This document shows, piece after piece, positions 44,983-53,043 of a stretch of 64,000 nucleotides of DNA. Positions within the stretch are counted from its first letter, which is position 1, and each line of letters starts with the position of its first letter. The DNA comes from Chryseobacterium paludis (GTDB lineage: Bacteria > Bacteroidota > Bacteroidia > Flavobacteriales > Weeksellaceae), in assembly GCF_025403485.1 (NCBI RefSeq), contig NZ_CP099966.1:4772501-4836500 (forward strand), in the 5' to 3' direction. Position numbers and translations under genes: made by a program. The notes under the pieces were generated by a model. That model was not told the origin of the DNA. It saw only the letters and a program-made list of their open reading frames with translations, and did no database searches.

Positions 44983-45537
44983 ATGACAAAAAATGAAGCG
45001 CTGAAAAACTGGGTTGAAAAATACTCAGAATCTCTTTTGAAAAGAGCAATGTATCTGCTTTCAGACAAAGATGATGCGAAGGATGTAGTTCAGGAAGTTT
45101 TTCTTTCGGCGTTGTCATCCTATGATTCATTTGAAGGAAAAAGCCAGCCACTTACATGGCTGAATGCGATTCTTCAAAGAAAAGTTGCTGATTTTTATCG
45201 CAAGAAATATAAGTCAGAACCTGAAATTAAGCTTGATCATTTTTTCGATGATACCGGTTCGTGGAAAAATAGTGATGTACTGAACGATTGGAATGTTTCA
45301 AACAGGGAATCCGAACTTTTGGATGATCAGGACTTTAATAAAACTTTGGAAGATTGTATTGAAGAACTGCCCTCCAGGTGGAAGATTCCATTAAAAATGT
45401 ATTATCTTCAAGAAAAAAAAGCACCGGATGTGAGTCAGGAATTAGATATTTCTACGACTAACTTATGGAAGATTTTACAAAGAAGTAGAATGCAGCTGCG
45501 AGAATGTCTGGATTTTAATTGGTTTGCAAAATCATAA
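44983..45537 (+). CDS. ECF-type RNA polymerase sigma factor
   Basis: A 184-residue sigma factor; ATG 44983 was chosen because region 2 begins shortly after, although the frame is open upstream to 44845. Region 2: LLKRAMYLLSDKDDAKDVVQ and EVFLSALSSYDSFEGKSQPL; TWLNAILQRKVADFYRKKY is the 2.4/2.5 part. Region 4: CIEELPSRWKIPLKMYYLQE and APDVSQELDISTTNLWKIL with an HTH. It is followed by an overlapping frame for a zinc-finger anti-sigma protein (stop 45537, ATG 45549) and then DUF417 and MsrAB, hence a stress-response sigma is likely. Confidence 0.9.
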   Translation: MTKNEALKNWVEKYSESLLKRAMYLLSDKDDAKDVVQEVFLSALSSYDSFEGKSQPLTWLNAILQRKVADFYRKKYKSEPEIKLDHFFDDTGSWKNSDVLNDWNVSNRESELLDDQDFNKTLEDCIEELPSRWKIPLKMYYLQEKKAPDVSQELDISTTNLWKILQRSRMQLRECLDFNWFAKS

Positions 45538-45548
45538 AGTATTTAAAA

Positions 45549-45821
45549 ATGTTGAAAAAATTGATTCATTTGATATTCCTTCCATGCAGCACGGCCACAT
45601 TGCTTATGGAAAAGAGAAACGCCGGATCCATTTCCCAGAAAGAGGACCGGAAGCTTTCTATGCATCTTAGAATTTGTAAATGGTGCAGGGCTTATCAAAA
45701 AAAGCTGGAGATCCTTGATGAGATTATGAAAAAAACTTTTGTACAAAAGGAAAATGATAAAATAAATGATTCTGATATTCAAGGATTTAAGAATGATGTG
45801 ATTAAAAAGATAAATTTTTAA
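45549..45821 (+). CDS. Zinc-finger (ZAS-type) anti-sigma factor
   Basis: A 90-residue protein without a membrane segment. The core is a zf-HC2 pattern: a Cys near residue 11 (LPCSTATLLMEKRNAGS), then SMHLRICKWCRAYQKKL with the HxxxCxxC signature of zinc anti-sigma domains. Such proteins release the sigma factor when the cysteines are oxidised. It lies 11 bases after the sigma gene. ATG 45549 gives the best start; an in-frame ATG at 45519 overlaps sigma. The short length and absence of a membrane anchor fit a soluble redox sensor like RsrA. Confidence 0.75.
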   Translation: MLKKLIHLIFLPCSTATLLMEKRNAGSISQKEDRKLSMHLRICKWCRAYQKKLEILDEIMKKTFVQKENDKINDSDIQGFKNDVIKKINF

Positions 45822-45856
45822 TAAAAATTCTGTCAGGATTTTGAAGCTGTTCCGAC

Positions 45857-45882
45857 TATACTTTTGAAAATAATAAAGTATA
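45857..45882 (+). promoter_or_regulatory. Promoter box with overlapping inverted repeat before DUF417-msrAB
   Basis: TACTTTTG at 45859-45866 fits the TAnnTTTG -7 box. It is overlapped by a perfect inverted repeat, TATACTTT at 45857-45864 and AAAGTATA at 45875-45882, ten bases apart, placed 20-45 bases before the ATG at 45902. The repeat could be an operator for a dimeric regulator; the regulator is unknown. Confidence 0.5.
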
Positions 45883-45901
45883 CATTCAAAATCTTAAAAA
45901 T

Positions 45902-46351
45902 ATGAACGGAACATCACAAGTACTGACCAAGGAACAACCGACGTATAAACTTGGTTATTACATTTCACTTTTCGGAGCAGCGCTTATCCTACTATGGATA
46001 GGAATTTTCAAATTCACTCCTACCGAAGCGCAGGGAATAAAAAGCTTAGTCGAAAACCATTTCCTCACCTTTTTCGTATATAAAATAGCAAGTGTACAAA
46101 CGGTGTCAAATGCTATCGGAGCGATAGAAATTATCATTGCATTATTACTGATATTTAGTGCGAAATTTGTATTTCTAAGACGATATGCAGGAATAGGTAT
46201 GATCATTACTTTTCTGGTTACCTTAAGTTATTTATTTACAACACCGGGAATATGGAAAGTAGTGGATGGAATACCAATAACGGATTTTTTCATTCTGAAA
46301 GACCTAATGTTTTTAGGATTTGGATTGATGATATTTCAAAAAAATAAATAG
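45902..46351 (+). CDS. DUF417 inner-membrane protein (RclC/YkgB-like)
   Basis: A 149-residue protein with four membrane segments ([76 protein letters not shown]). The pattern [18 protein letters not shown] and [12 protein letters not shown] fits DUF417. The E. coli member RclC is needed for resistance to reactive chlorine. It lies 17 bases before the MsrAB gene, with which it is surely co-transcribed. Confidence 0.85.
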   Translation: MNGTSQVLTKEQPTYKLGYYISLFGAALILLWIGIFKFTPTEAQGIKSLVENHFLTFFVYKIASVQTVSNAIGAIEIIIALLLIFSAKFVFLRRYAGIGMIITFLVTLSYLFTTPGIWKVVDGIPITDFFILKDLMFLGFGLMIFQKNK

Positions 46352-46368
46352 TGAATAAAAAGATAAAA

Positions 46369-47454
46369 ATGAAAAGTATATTAATATTACTCGGAATTAT
46401 TCTGGGGATTGCAGTATTTGCAAGAAGTTGTGGAGATTCAAAGAAATCCACAGAAGTAAAAAAAGAAAATGAGACCATTATGGATAGTAAAAATGTAAAA
46501 GAAGTTTATTTTGCAGGTGGATGTTTCTGGGGAACAGAGCATTTTTTTCAACAAATTCGTGGAGTTGTAGGAACGGAAGTTGGTTATGCCAACGGAAACA
46601 AAACAAATCCTACCTATGAAGAAGTAGTAAGTCATTCTACAGGTTTTGCAGAAACGGTAAAAGTGAAGTATGATCCTGAGCAAGTGGATTTAAAACTATT
46701 AATTGACCTGTATTTCAAAACCATCGATCCTACAAGTTTAAACCAACAAGGAAACGATAGGGGAGACCAATACAGAACGGGGATTTATTCTACTGATAAG
46801 GCTACAGAAGCCATTATAAAAGAAGAGGTGCAAAAGCTAGCTAAGAGTTATAATAAACCCGTTGTAGTAGAAACAATTCCATTGAAAAATTTCTATAAGG
46901 CAGAGGATTATCATCAGGATTATTTGGATAAAAACCCAGGGGGATATTGCCATATAGAGCCAGGACTTTTTGAAATGGCTAAAAACGCGAATCCACTTCC
47001 AAAAGCTAAATATCAAAAACAGGATAAAAAGGTTTTAAAAGAAAAACTTACTGCTGAACAATACAGCGTAACGCAAGAAAATGCTACTGAAAGACCTTTT
47101 CAAAATGAATACGATAAAGAGTTTCGTGAAGGGATTTATGTAGATATTACAACAGGGGAACCGTTGTTTATCTCAACAGATAAATTTGAATCTGGTTGTG
47201 GATGGCCAAGTTTTTCCAAACCAATTACTAAAAATGTAATTGATGAGAAAATAGACAAATCTGTAGGAATGACCAGAGTTGAAGTTAGAAGTAAAACAGG
47301 GGATGCTCACCTCGGACATGTTTTCACAGATGGGCCTGCAGACAAAGGAGGATTACGTTACTGTATCAACAGTGCTTCATTAAAATTCATTCCCAAAGAT
47401 GAAATGCAGAAAAAAGGATATGGTGAATATCTTCCTTTACTGGATAAAAAATAA
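46369..47454 (+). CDS. msrAB: Fused methionine sulfoxide reductase MsrA-MsrB, exported
   Basis: A 361-residue protein starting at ATG 46369 (an upstream GTG at 46351 adds six residues). The N-terminus is a membrane or signal segment ([20 protein letters not shown]) with a Cys at 21, perhaps a lipid anchor. Msr[18 protein letters not shown] with catalytic C52, [26 protein letters not shown]. Msr[27 protein letters not shown] and [15 protein letters not shown] with catalytic C332; the CxxC zinc pairs are absent, so it is the zinc-free form. It repairs S- and R-methionine sulfoxide in periplasmic proteins after oxidant stress, fitting its DUF417 neighbour. Confidence 0.93.
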   Translation: MKSILILLGIILGIAVFARSCGDSKKSTEVKKENETIMDSKNVKEVYFAGGCFWGTEHFFQQIRGVVGTEVGYANGNKTNPTYEEVVSHSTGFAETVKVKYDPEQVDLKLLIDLYFKTIDPTSLNQQGNDRGDQYRTGIYSTDKATEAIIKEEVQKLAKSYNKPVVVETIPLKNFYKAEDYHQDYLDKNPGGYCHIEPGLFEMAKNANPLPKAKYQKQDKKVLKEKLTAEQYSVTQENATERPFQNEYDKEFREGIYVDITTGEPLFISTDKFESGCGWPSFSKPITKNVIDEKIDKSVGMTRVEVRSKTGDAHLGHVFTDGPADKGGLRYCINSASLKFIPKDEMQKKGYGEYLPLLDKK

Positions 47455-47459
47455 TTGAC

Positions 47460-47489
47460 AAAAGGTTGCTGAAAAGCAGCCTTTTTTAT
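47460..47489 (+). terminator. Terminator after msrAB
   Basis: AAAAGGTTGCT pairs with AGCAGCCTTTT (one wobble) around a GAAA loop and is followed by six T. Confidence 0.85.
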
Positions 47490-47493
47490 TTTT

Positions 47494-47571
47494 GTGTCAT
47501 TCGGAACAGAGCATAGTGAGGAATCTTTTTTTAATTTAAAATAGTTGATTTAGATTCCTACGGAATGACAC
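47494..47571. repeat. Palindromic GTGTCATTC-type MITE
   Basis: Outer ends GTGTCATTC and GAATGACAC; inner pair GGAATCT (47519 on) and AGATTCC (before 47561). About 78 bases in the gap after msrAB, non-coding. Confidence 0.7.
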
Positions 47572-47591
47572 GGTTAGTCGATTACTTTAGC

Positions 47592-48275
47592 TCAATTTAC
47601 GTACTTGACGGGATTCCTGTTGATTTGAAAATTTTCTTTAAAACTTAACATCGACATATGAAGTAAGATTAAAAATCCAAAAATAAGCAGGAAAGTTTGT
47701 TTGGGAAGTTTTATTAAGATATCAGTAAACTTATCATAACCTTTCGGTTCTATATATTTTAAGTAAGCTTCCCAATTATTTTCTACTCCTGAATCAATTG
47801 GAATTGCGATAACATCACCACATAAAAAGCATTCTTCTTTTTCTGGGTTTATGTAGGTATGAATAGCGAAAAAGTGTCCTGTTTTATTTAGGTCTAAAGC
47901 ATATTCTTCATTTTTTGTAATATGCATGTCATTAAGTAAAGAAGCGAAATCTCCATATGTATTATGATCGTCCAGAATAAACTCAATTCCTGTTTCTTTT
48001 TCATTCCTTTTCTTAAGGTTTTGAATTTCCGATACATACAATTTTGAATTTTCCTTTGCAGTATTTGGAAGTACTCTTATTTTTTTATAATTCCAATTTC
48101 TTATCGATTCGAAAGAAGCTCTATTATTTTCATCTCCCGATTTGGCCTTGACAGGAAGGCCAATATCAATAACATTGAGGTTAATTTCTTCAAACTTTTG
48201 ATTTCCATAATACCAAAACAAAAGCGGAATGAGAGCAGCGCTTATTAATCCGGGAACATAATATATCTTTTTCAT
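47592..48275 (-). CDS. Membrane protein, tandem paralogue 2
   Basis: A 227-residue protein with membrane segments at both ends (MKKIYYVPGLISAALIPLLF and QTFLLIFGFLILLHMSML), the middle being extracytoplasmic. The middle contains VLPNTAKENSKLYVSEIQNL, RNEKETGIEFILDD and the pair of Cys in EECFLCGDVIAIP. Nearly every motif repeats in the upstream neighbour. No known family. ATGA overlap with that neighbour shows an operon. Confidence 0.65.
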   Translation of the reverse strand: MKKIYYVPGLISAALIPLLFWYYGNQKFEEINLNVIDIGLPVKAKSGDENNRASFESIRNWNYKKIRVLPNTAKENSKLYVSEIQNLKKRNEKETGIEFILDDHNTYGDFASLLNDMHITKNEEYALDLNKTGHFFAIHTYINPEKEECFLCGDVIAIPIDSGVENNWEAYLKYIEPKGYDKFTDILIKLPKQTFLLIFGFLILLHMSMLSFKENFQINRNPVKYVN

Positions 48276-48958
48276 ATCAATACTTTTCTGTTGATTTGAA
48301 AATTTTCTTTAATACTCAACATTGAGATATTTAAAAATAGTAAAAAGCCGAAAATGATATAATATGCATTTTTTGGAAGCTTCGCCATATTGTTAAAGAA
48401 AAATTCAATATTTATTTCACGTATGAAATCCAGATTAAAGTTCCAAACTTTCTGATCATTGGGGTCTACACTTATTATATGATCGTTGCATAAATAACAT
48501 TCTTCTATTGGACTTTTAGTAATAGGCGAGGTGTATGAAACAAAGAGGTGTCCGGTGTCATTGAGATCAAAACCGTAAGTGTCCACCTTTGCAACACTCA
48601 AATCATTTAAGAGAGAAACGAAATCGCCATAAGAGTTCTTTTTATTTAATACAAATTCGATTCCGGTTTCTTTTTCATTTCTTTCTTTGAGTTTCTTTAT
48701 TTCTGAAACATAAAGATTTGAATTCTTTTTAGCTCTATTGGGGGGAACAATTAACTTTTTATAAGTCCAGTTTTTAGGAGGTATGAAACGTCCCATTTCA
48801 CCACTGTTTTCGTTTCCTATTTTAGATGGTAGCCAAACATCTATTACATTGATTACTGTTTTATCAATCCGAAGACCCGCATAGTACCAAAACAAAAGCG
48901 GAATAAGAATAGCGCTTATCAATCCGGGAACATAATATATTTTCTTCAAGACTGGCAT
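48272..48958 (-). CDS. Membrane protein, tandem paralogue 1
   Basis: A 228-residue protein, paralogue of the next gene downstream: KKIYYVPGLISAILIPLLFW, VPPNRAKKNSNLYVSEIKKL, RNEKETGIEFVLNKKNSYGD, IEECYLCNDHIISV and a C-terminal segment AYYIIFGFLLFLNISML. Both end in an SxKENFQINR tail. The pair arose by tandem duplication. Function unknown; no catalytic motif. The shared CxxC-like Cys pair may hold a metal or a disulfide. Confidence 0.65.
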   Translation of the reverse strand: MPVLKKIYYVPGLISAILIPLLFWYYAGLRIDKTVINVIDVWLPSKIGNENSGEMGRFIPPKNWTYKKLIVPPNRAKKNSNLYVSEIKKLKERNEKETGIEFVLNKKNSYGDFVSLLNDLSVAKVDTYGFDLNDTGHLFVSYTSPITKSPIEECYLCNDHIISVDPNDQKVWNFNLDFIREINIEFFFNNMAKLPKNAYYIIFGFLLFLNISMLSIKENFQINRKVLI

Positions 48959-49006
48959 TTTGATAAAATTAGAGAAAAATTGTCAAAGATTGATTGATGA
49001 AATGTT

Positions 49007-49652
49007 TTAATTATAGATCCACATCAAAACCGGTTTGGAAGAATTTTTCAGTAAAGGATCTATTGCTCTTAGGGCATCATTAGACACCGTTGGACATCCC
49101 CATCCCTCAGGAGAGCCATTGGGATATATTTCTTTATTACTCATTTTATTCCAGGAGTGGAAAACGATTGTTCTTTTCAATGCATTATCATTAGTTTCAT
49201 CTAATCCATGCATTAAGTACTTGATATTAATTCCCCATTCACTGCTTCCTCTTTCTCCGATTCTGTATTTTCCCAATGAAGAAAGATGACTTCCGTCCTC
49301 ATTGCTAAAAGTCGGATTGTCTTTTGATTCATCCGAACTCCACGAATTATTTCCACACCCATGACCAACCAAATACTTCTGAGTGACTTTTTTTTTGATT
49401 AAAATCATACACGAAAAATCTGTTTAAACCAGAATGTAAACTCATGTCTATTAAAATACAAAAGTCTTTATTAAAGTTATTTTTCTTACAGAATAATTGA
49501 GCTTCTTCAGCCTTTCTATCTGTTTTTTCATCATCAGCGATAGGTGGTTTTGCTGTATTGATTGCAGGATTTGGAATAATGGGCTCTGTTTTTTTTGAAC
49601 ATGAAATACCTATGGATGTTGCCAGAAGTATACTCAGAATCAGTTTCATCAT
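49007..49652 (-). pseudogene. L,D-transpeptidase-like lipoprotein (YkuD_2-like), frameshifted at a poly-A tract
   Basis: Two frames make one family. The first, from 49652, has a lipoprotein signal (MMKLILSILLATSIGISCSK) and reaches SGLNRFFVYDFNQKK. The second continues VTQKYLVGHGCGNN, FSNEDGSHLSSLGKYRIGER, IVFHSWNKM and SPEGWGCPTVSNDALRAI to 49007. The HGCG, HSW and GCP motifs, with catalytic His and Cys, are those of murein L,D-transpeptidase-like proteins (YkuD_2, PF13645). They join if the run of nine A on the coding strand (plus-strand T run 49388-49396) is eight A long. It would be surface-anchored and act on peptidoglycan. It may be a sequencing error, a true mutation or phase variation. 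Confidence 0.75.
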
Positions 49653-49675
49653 TGTTGATAAGGGGGAATTTTAAT

Positions 49676-49708
49676 AAGAAAAAGTGATTCAAAAAATGAA
49701 CCACTTTT
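49676..49708 (-). terminator. Terminator of the ABC transporter operon
   Basis: AAAGTGATTCA pairs with TGAACCACTTT (one mismatch) around AAAAA; on the minus strand it is followed by T-rich sequence, 35 bases after the permease stop. Confidence 0.65.
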
Positions 49709-49742
49709 AATATTTTAATTTTAAATCTTTTAATTAAAAAAA

Positions 49743-50588
49743 CTACCAGTCTCTCTTTCGTAAGATCCAGTAAGAACCGAAAATAAAGATCCCACTCCAA
49801 ACGATACAAGCAATTAAGCTTTCTGTAGGATAGGTAAACTCATACTTTAATCCCATCATTTTTGCCATATTTAGCCTCATCATGGGATTAGGAATAAGGT
49901 TGGACATACTGTCTAATGGTAAAAGGTGAGTAAAGAAGAAATCGTCTTTCAGGATTTTCATTCTTTCCAGTTCCTGTGTACCGCGAACCTTTAAAAATAC
50001 TTCGATGGCTGTTAATATTCCCTCTCCGATCCAATACACAAAGAAGCCAAGGAATACAAACATCGATTTTCTCAGTAGTATGGAAAGAAACATCAGGAAG
50101 CAGAAAAAAGCAAAGAGTTTAACAAAATAGTTTCCAATAAAGAACATTTCCTTAAAAACCATTTCAGAGCCGGTCACCTTAGAATAACTTTCTCCTAAAA
50201 GAAGTGTAATAATAAAGACAATAACGGTTGAAACAATAGTGAAAACACTTATCGTTAAGAGTTTAGAGGCAATAAATTCCTTTCTGCTTAATCCATCAAT
50301 GGTATTTTGCTTGAACATTCTGTTACTGAATTCCTGAGAGATTGAAAAGACAATGATCAGACCCAGGAAGATCTTTAATAATGCTACGATCCATGTGGTG
50401 AAATTCCAGATCTCCGGGAAGTTATAAATTCCCTGTTCTTTTAAATTGATGGTCGCTCCAAAAACATCCAGATCTACTAATCCAATAAAAAGGAGTGCCA
50501 CCAGTATCGCAAAATATAATATCGTAAAAACCTTGAATGGTCTGTAATTCAGGTTTTTGTAGTACTCGAGTTTTAGTAATTTAAGCAT
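49743..50588 (-). CDS. ABC transporter permease (ABC-2 type)
   Basis: A 281-residue membrane protein with about six segments (VFTILYFAILVALLFIGLVD, FTTWIVALLKIFLGLIIVFS, ISVFTIVSTVIVFIITLLLG, FVKLFAFFCFLMFLSILL, VFLGFFVYWIGEGILTAIEV, SLIACIVWSGIFIFGSYWIL). NRMFKQNTIDGLSRKEFI is typical of the cytoplasmic loop of ABC-2 exporters of the YhaP/NatB kind. Its start overlaps the ATPase gene by eight bases. Substrate unknown; exports of peptide or lipid are possible. Confidence 0.85.
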   Translation of the reverse strand: MLKLLKLEYYKNLNYRPFKVFTILYFAILVALLFIGLVDLDVFGATINLKEQGIYNFPEIWNFTTWIVALLKIFLGLIIVFSISQEFSNRMFKQNTIDGLSRKEFIASKLLTISVFTIVSTVIVFIITLLLGESYSKVTGSEMVFKEMFFIGNYFVKLFAFFCFLMFLSILLRKSMFVFLGFFVYWIGEGILTAIEVFLKVRGTQELERMKILKDDFFFTHLLPLDSMSNLIPNPMMRLNMAKMMGLKYEFTYPTESLIACIVWSGIFIFGSYWILRKRDW

Positions 50589-51492
50589 TGGTATTGGTGT
50601 TTTTTACAAGTTCAAGGAATTGAGTTTCAAGAGATAGTTTTTTCTTAGATAAGTGAGACAAGAAAATACCTTTTTCTGCTAATTTTTGATTTAAATTAGA
50701 AGCAGAGATAGAAGCGTCTTCACGAATCTGAGCTTTTATGATATCATTTTCCAGGGTTACAGAAGTAAACCATTGAAGCTCTTCTAAGGCATTTAATAAT
50801 GCGGTATTGTTGTCAGCTTTCAATTCGAAAAAGCCTTTGTTACTTGTAATTTCATCTACTCTTCCACTATAAATTGAATTTCCCTCTTTTAAAACAATCA
50901 CATGACTGCATATTTTTTCAATCTCATCCAGAAGGTGGCTTGCAATAATAATGGTAATACCTTGTTTGGCAATATTGGAGATGATATCCCTGATCTGAAT
51001 GATACCTTCAGGATCAAGTCCGTTGGTAGGTTCATCTAAGATCATGACCTCAGGATTATTTAACATCGCTGAAGCTATAGCCAGACGTTGTTTCATTCCC
51101 AGGGAAAAGGTTTTAAAAGTATCTTTTTTTCTTTCGAAAAGATGAACGGTCTTTAAAACTTCATCTATCCTTTCGTAAGGAGCGCCCTTGATTTCGGCAA
51201 CGATCTTTAAGTTCGTTTCAGCACTCAGATAAGGATAAAAATTAGGCTGTTCGATAATCGCACCTATTTTTTTTAAAGTATCTGAATCAGTGCCTTTTTT
51301 TCCAAACCAATACCAGTCGCCACTTGTGGGATTTATGGTTGAAAGCAACATTCCGAATGTAGTGGATTTTCCACTTCCATTGGGGCCCAGAAGGCCATAA
51401 ACATTACCTCTTTCTACATCAAATGAGATATTGTTTACTACGACTCTCTTGAATTTTTTAGTTAAATTCTTTACTGACAAAACTTTTTCCAT
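50581..51492 (-). CDS. ABC transporter ATP-binding protein
   Basis: A 303-residue ATPase. Walker A GLLGPNGSGKSTTFGML, signature FSLGMKQRLAIASAM, Walker B VMILDEPTNGLDPEG, and H-loop IIIASHLLDEIEKI. The last 80 residues are a regulatory extension found in exporters of the CcmA/NatA type. It forms a transporter with the overlapping permease. Directly upstream is the divergent AAA ATPase. Confidence 0.9.
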   Translation of the reverse strand: MEKVLSVKNLTKKFKRVVVNNISFDVERGNVYGLLGPNGSGKSTTFGMLLSTINPTSGDWYWFGKKGTDSDTLKKIGAIIEQPNFYPYLSAETNLKIVAEIKGAPYERIDEVLKTVHLFERKKDTFKTFSLGMKQRLAIASAMLNNPEVMILDEPTNGLDPEGIIQIRDIISNIAKQGITIIIASHLLDEIEKICSHVIVLKEGNSIYSGRVDEITSNKGFFELKADNNTALLNALEELQWFTSVTLENDIIKAQIREDASISASNLNQKLAEKGIFLSHLSKKKLSLETQFLELVKNTNTNA

Positions 51493-51609
51493 GTAATTTG
51501 TTTTACATAGTAGTAGTCTTAGTTTTAAACAAAATGTTACAATATTTAATCAAATTGTCTGATATTTTATGAGATTAAAATATTAAATTTGATCGTACAA
51601 TTCGTGAAT

Positions 51610-52974
51610 ATGAAGTTAATTGAACTTGCCAAAGAATTAAATATTTCCGCAGAAGCGATCAAACAATTTATACAGGATTTTGATCTGGAATTAGGAGTGT
51701 GTATGAGTACTAATTTTGAGATCAAACAGGATTTTGAAAAATTTGCCCGGGAAAACATAGATTTTTTAAGACGCTATGAAAAAGATCTGGATAAGAATAA
51801 GACACTCGAACAGATTGCTGAAACCATCAACCAACCTAAGGAAAAGATAGAAAAAGCAATACAGGATACCACGCCTAATATTTTTGATAACGGATTATTC
51901 CGTTCTTCGATTTCAAGTTATGGAATTGATAATAAATTGGGTGGAAACTATCAGTTTGTATATGATTACTTTGGACAGAAGACGAGTCTTCAGCATCGTG
52001 ATTTTATAGGCTATCGTGATTTATTTTTTTATATATCTAGTGTTTTAGAACCTTTTTTAAATAAACAACAGATTAAGGACTGGGGAATTAATAAGCCTGC
52101 AGGAATTATTCTTTATGGACCTCCGGGAAGCGGTAAGATTTTCTGGGCGAATAAAATTGCCGAAATTATCAGCTATAAGTTTAAGGAAGTTAAAAAGCAT
52201 TATCTGGGAACTTCTTTAATAGATGGGAATAAAACCAACTTCAATGATTTTCTCATGAATATGATGAAAGAAGATAAGGTGCTTCTTTTTATGGATGATT
52301 TTGATGATATCATGATGGAAAGGAGTGCGGAAAATAATGTAGCATCCTGTAATCTGGAAACCCAGGAAATTATTCTCCATTATATAGGAAAGTTCCAAAA
52401 AGAAGATATTCTGATGGTAGGATCAGCTAATTCTGTTTCTGAAATTGATGAAGAGATATTGTCTCCGGGGAGATTTGATGTGATGATCCCAGTATTTCCA
52501 CCCAATGCTGCAGAGCGTTCAGAAATTATTCTGTATGGGATGACAAAAGGATTGGAAAGTGATTCCTTATTGTATAAGATCCTTAAAAATAACAAAGCAG
52601 ATAAAATCCCTTTCTGGAATGAGAGTGCTTCTAAAATGAAAGCCTTTAGCAATACCATGTTAATGGATTTTACACAGAGTCTGAAAAAAAGAATCAAAAA
52701 TCTATACCAACGAACAAAGAATGAAAAGCTTATTATTGATCAGACTCTTTTAAGTGGAGCTCTGAGAGATGCAGCTGGTAAACTTACAGAAGAATATTTA
52801 GAGCAAGTTGAACGATTTTTAAATGATGCTATTATCAATAATTTCGATGATTTTCAGTACAGAATAAAATCTTTAAGAACCGAACTTGAAACTTATAAAG
52901 TAGTGGAAGAACCAACCAGAGAGATCGGTTTTCATCATAATGGGGAAGAAGGAAACGGAAAAGACAAAGAATAG
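51610..52974 (+). CDS. AAA-family ATPase with IF2_N-like N-terminus and altered Walker motifs
   Basis: A 454-residue protein from ATG 51610 (a TTG at 51589 is the only alternative). Residues 1-55 (MKLIELAKELNISAEAIKQF, then DLELGVCMSTNFEIKQDFE) resemble the IF2_N module of initiation factor 2. Residues 160-300 are a AAA domain: Walker A is GPPGSGKI (K176, I177 where Ser or Thr is usual), Walker B ends MDD (D229-D230, Asp for the catalytic Glu), sensor 1 is VGSANSVSEID and the arginine-finger segment SPGRFD. The C-terminus is helical. ATP binding is plausible but hydrolysis may be weak. It looks like a regulatory or chaperone-type AAA protein of unknown target. Confidence 0.8.
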   Translation: MKLIELAKELNISAEAIKQFIQDFDLELGVCMSTNFEIKQDFEKFARENIDFLRRYEKDLDKNKTLEQIAETINQPKEKIEKAIQDTTPNIFDNGLFRSSISSYGIDNKLGGNYQFVYDYFGQKTSLQHRDFIGYRDLFFYISSVLEPFLNKQQIKDWGINKPAGIILYGPPGSGKIFWANKIAEIISYKFKEVKKHYLGTSLIDGNKTNFNDFLMNMMKEDKVLLFMDDFDDIMMERSAENNVASCNLETQEIILHYIGKFQKEDILMVGSANSVSEIDEEILSPGRFDVMIPVFPPNAAERSEIILYGMTKGLESDSLLYKILKNNKADKIPFWNESASKMKAFSNTMLMDFTQSLKKRIKNLYQRTKNEKLIIDQTLLSGALRDAAGKLTEEYLEQVERFLNDAIINNFDDFQYRIKSLRTELETYKVVEEPTREIGFHHNGEEGNGKDKE

Positions 52975-53043
52975 TCACTTTAGTCGTCAGTCTTTGGATA
53001 TGTTTTAATAATTCATTATTTATCAACGATAATTATCCACCAT

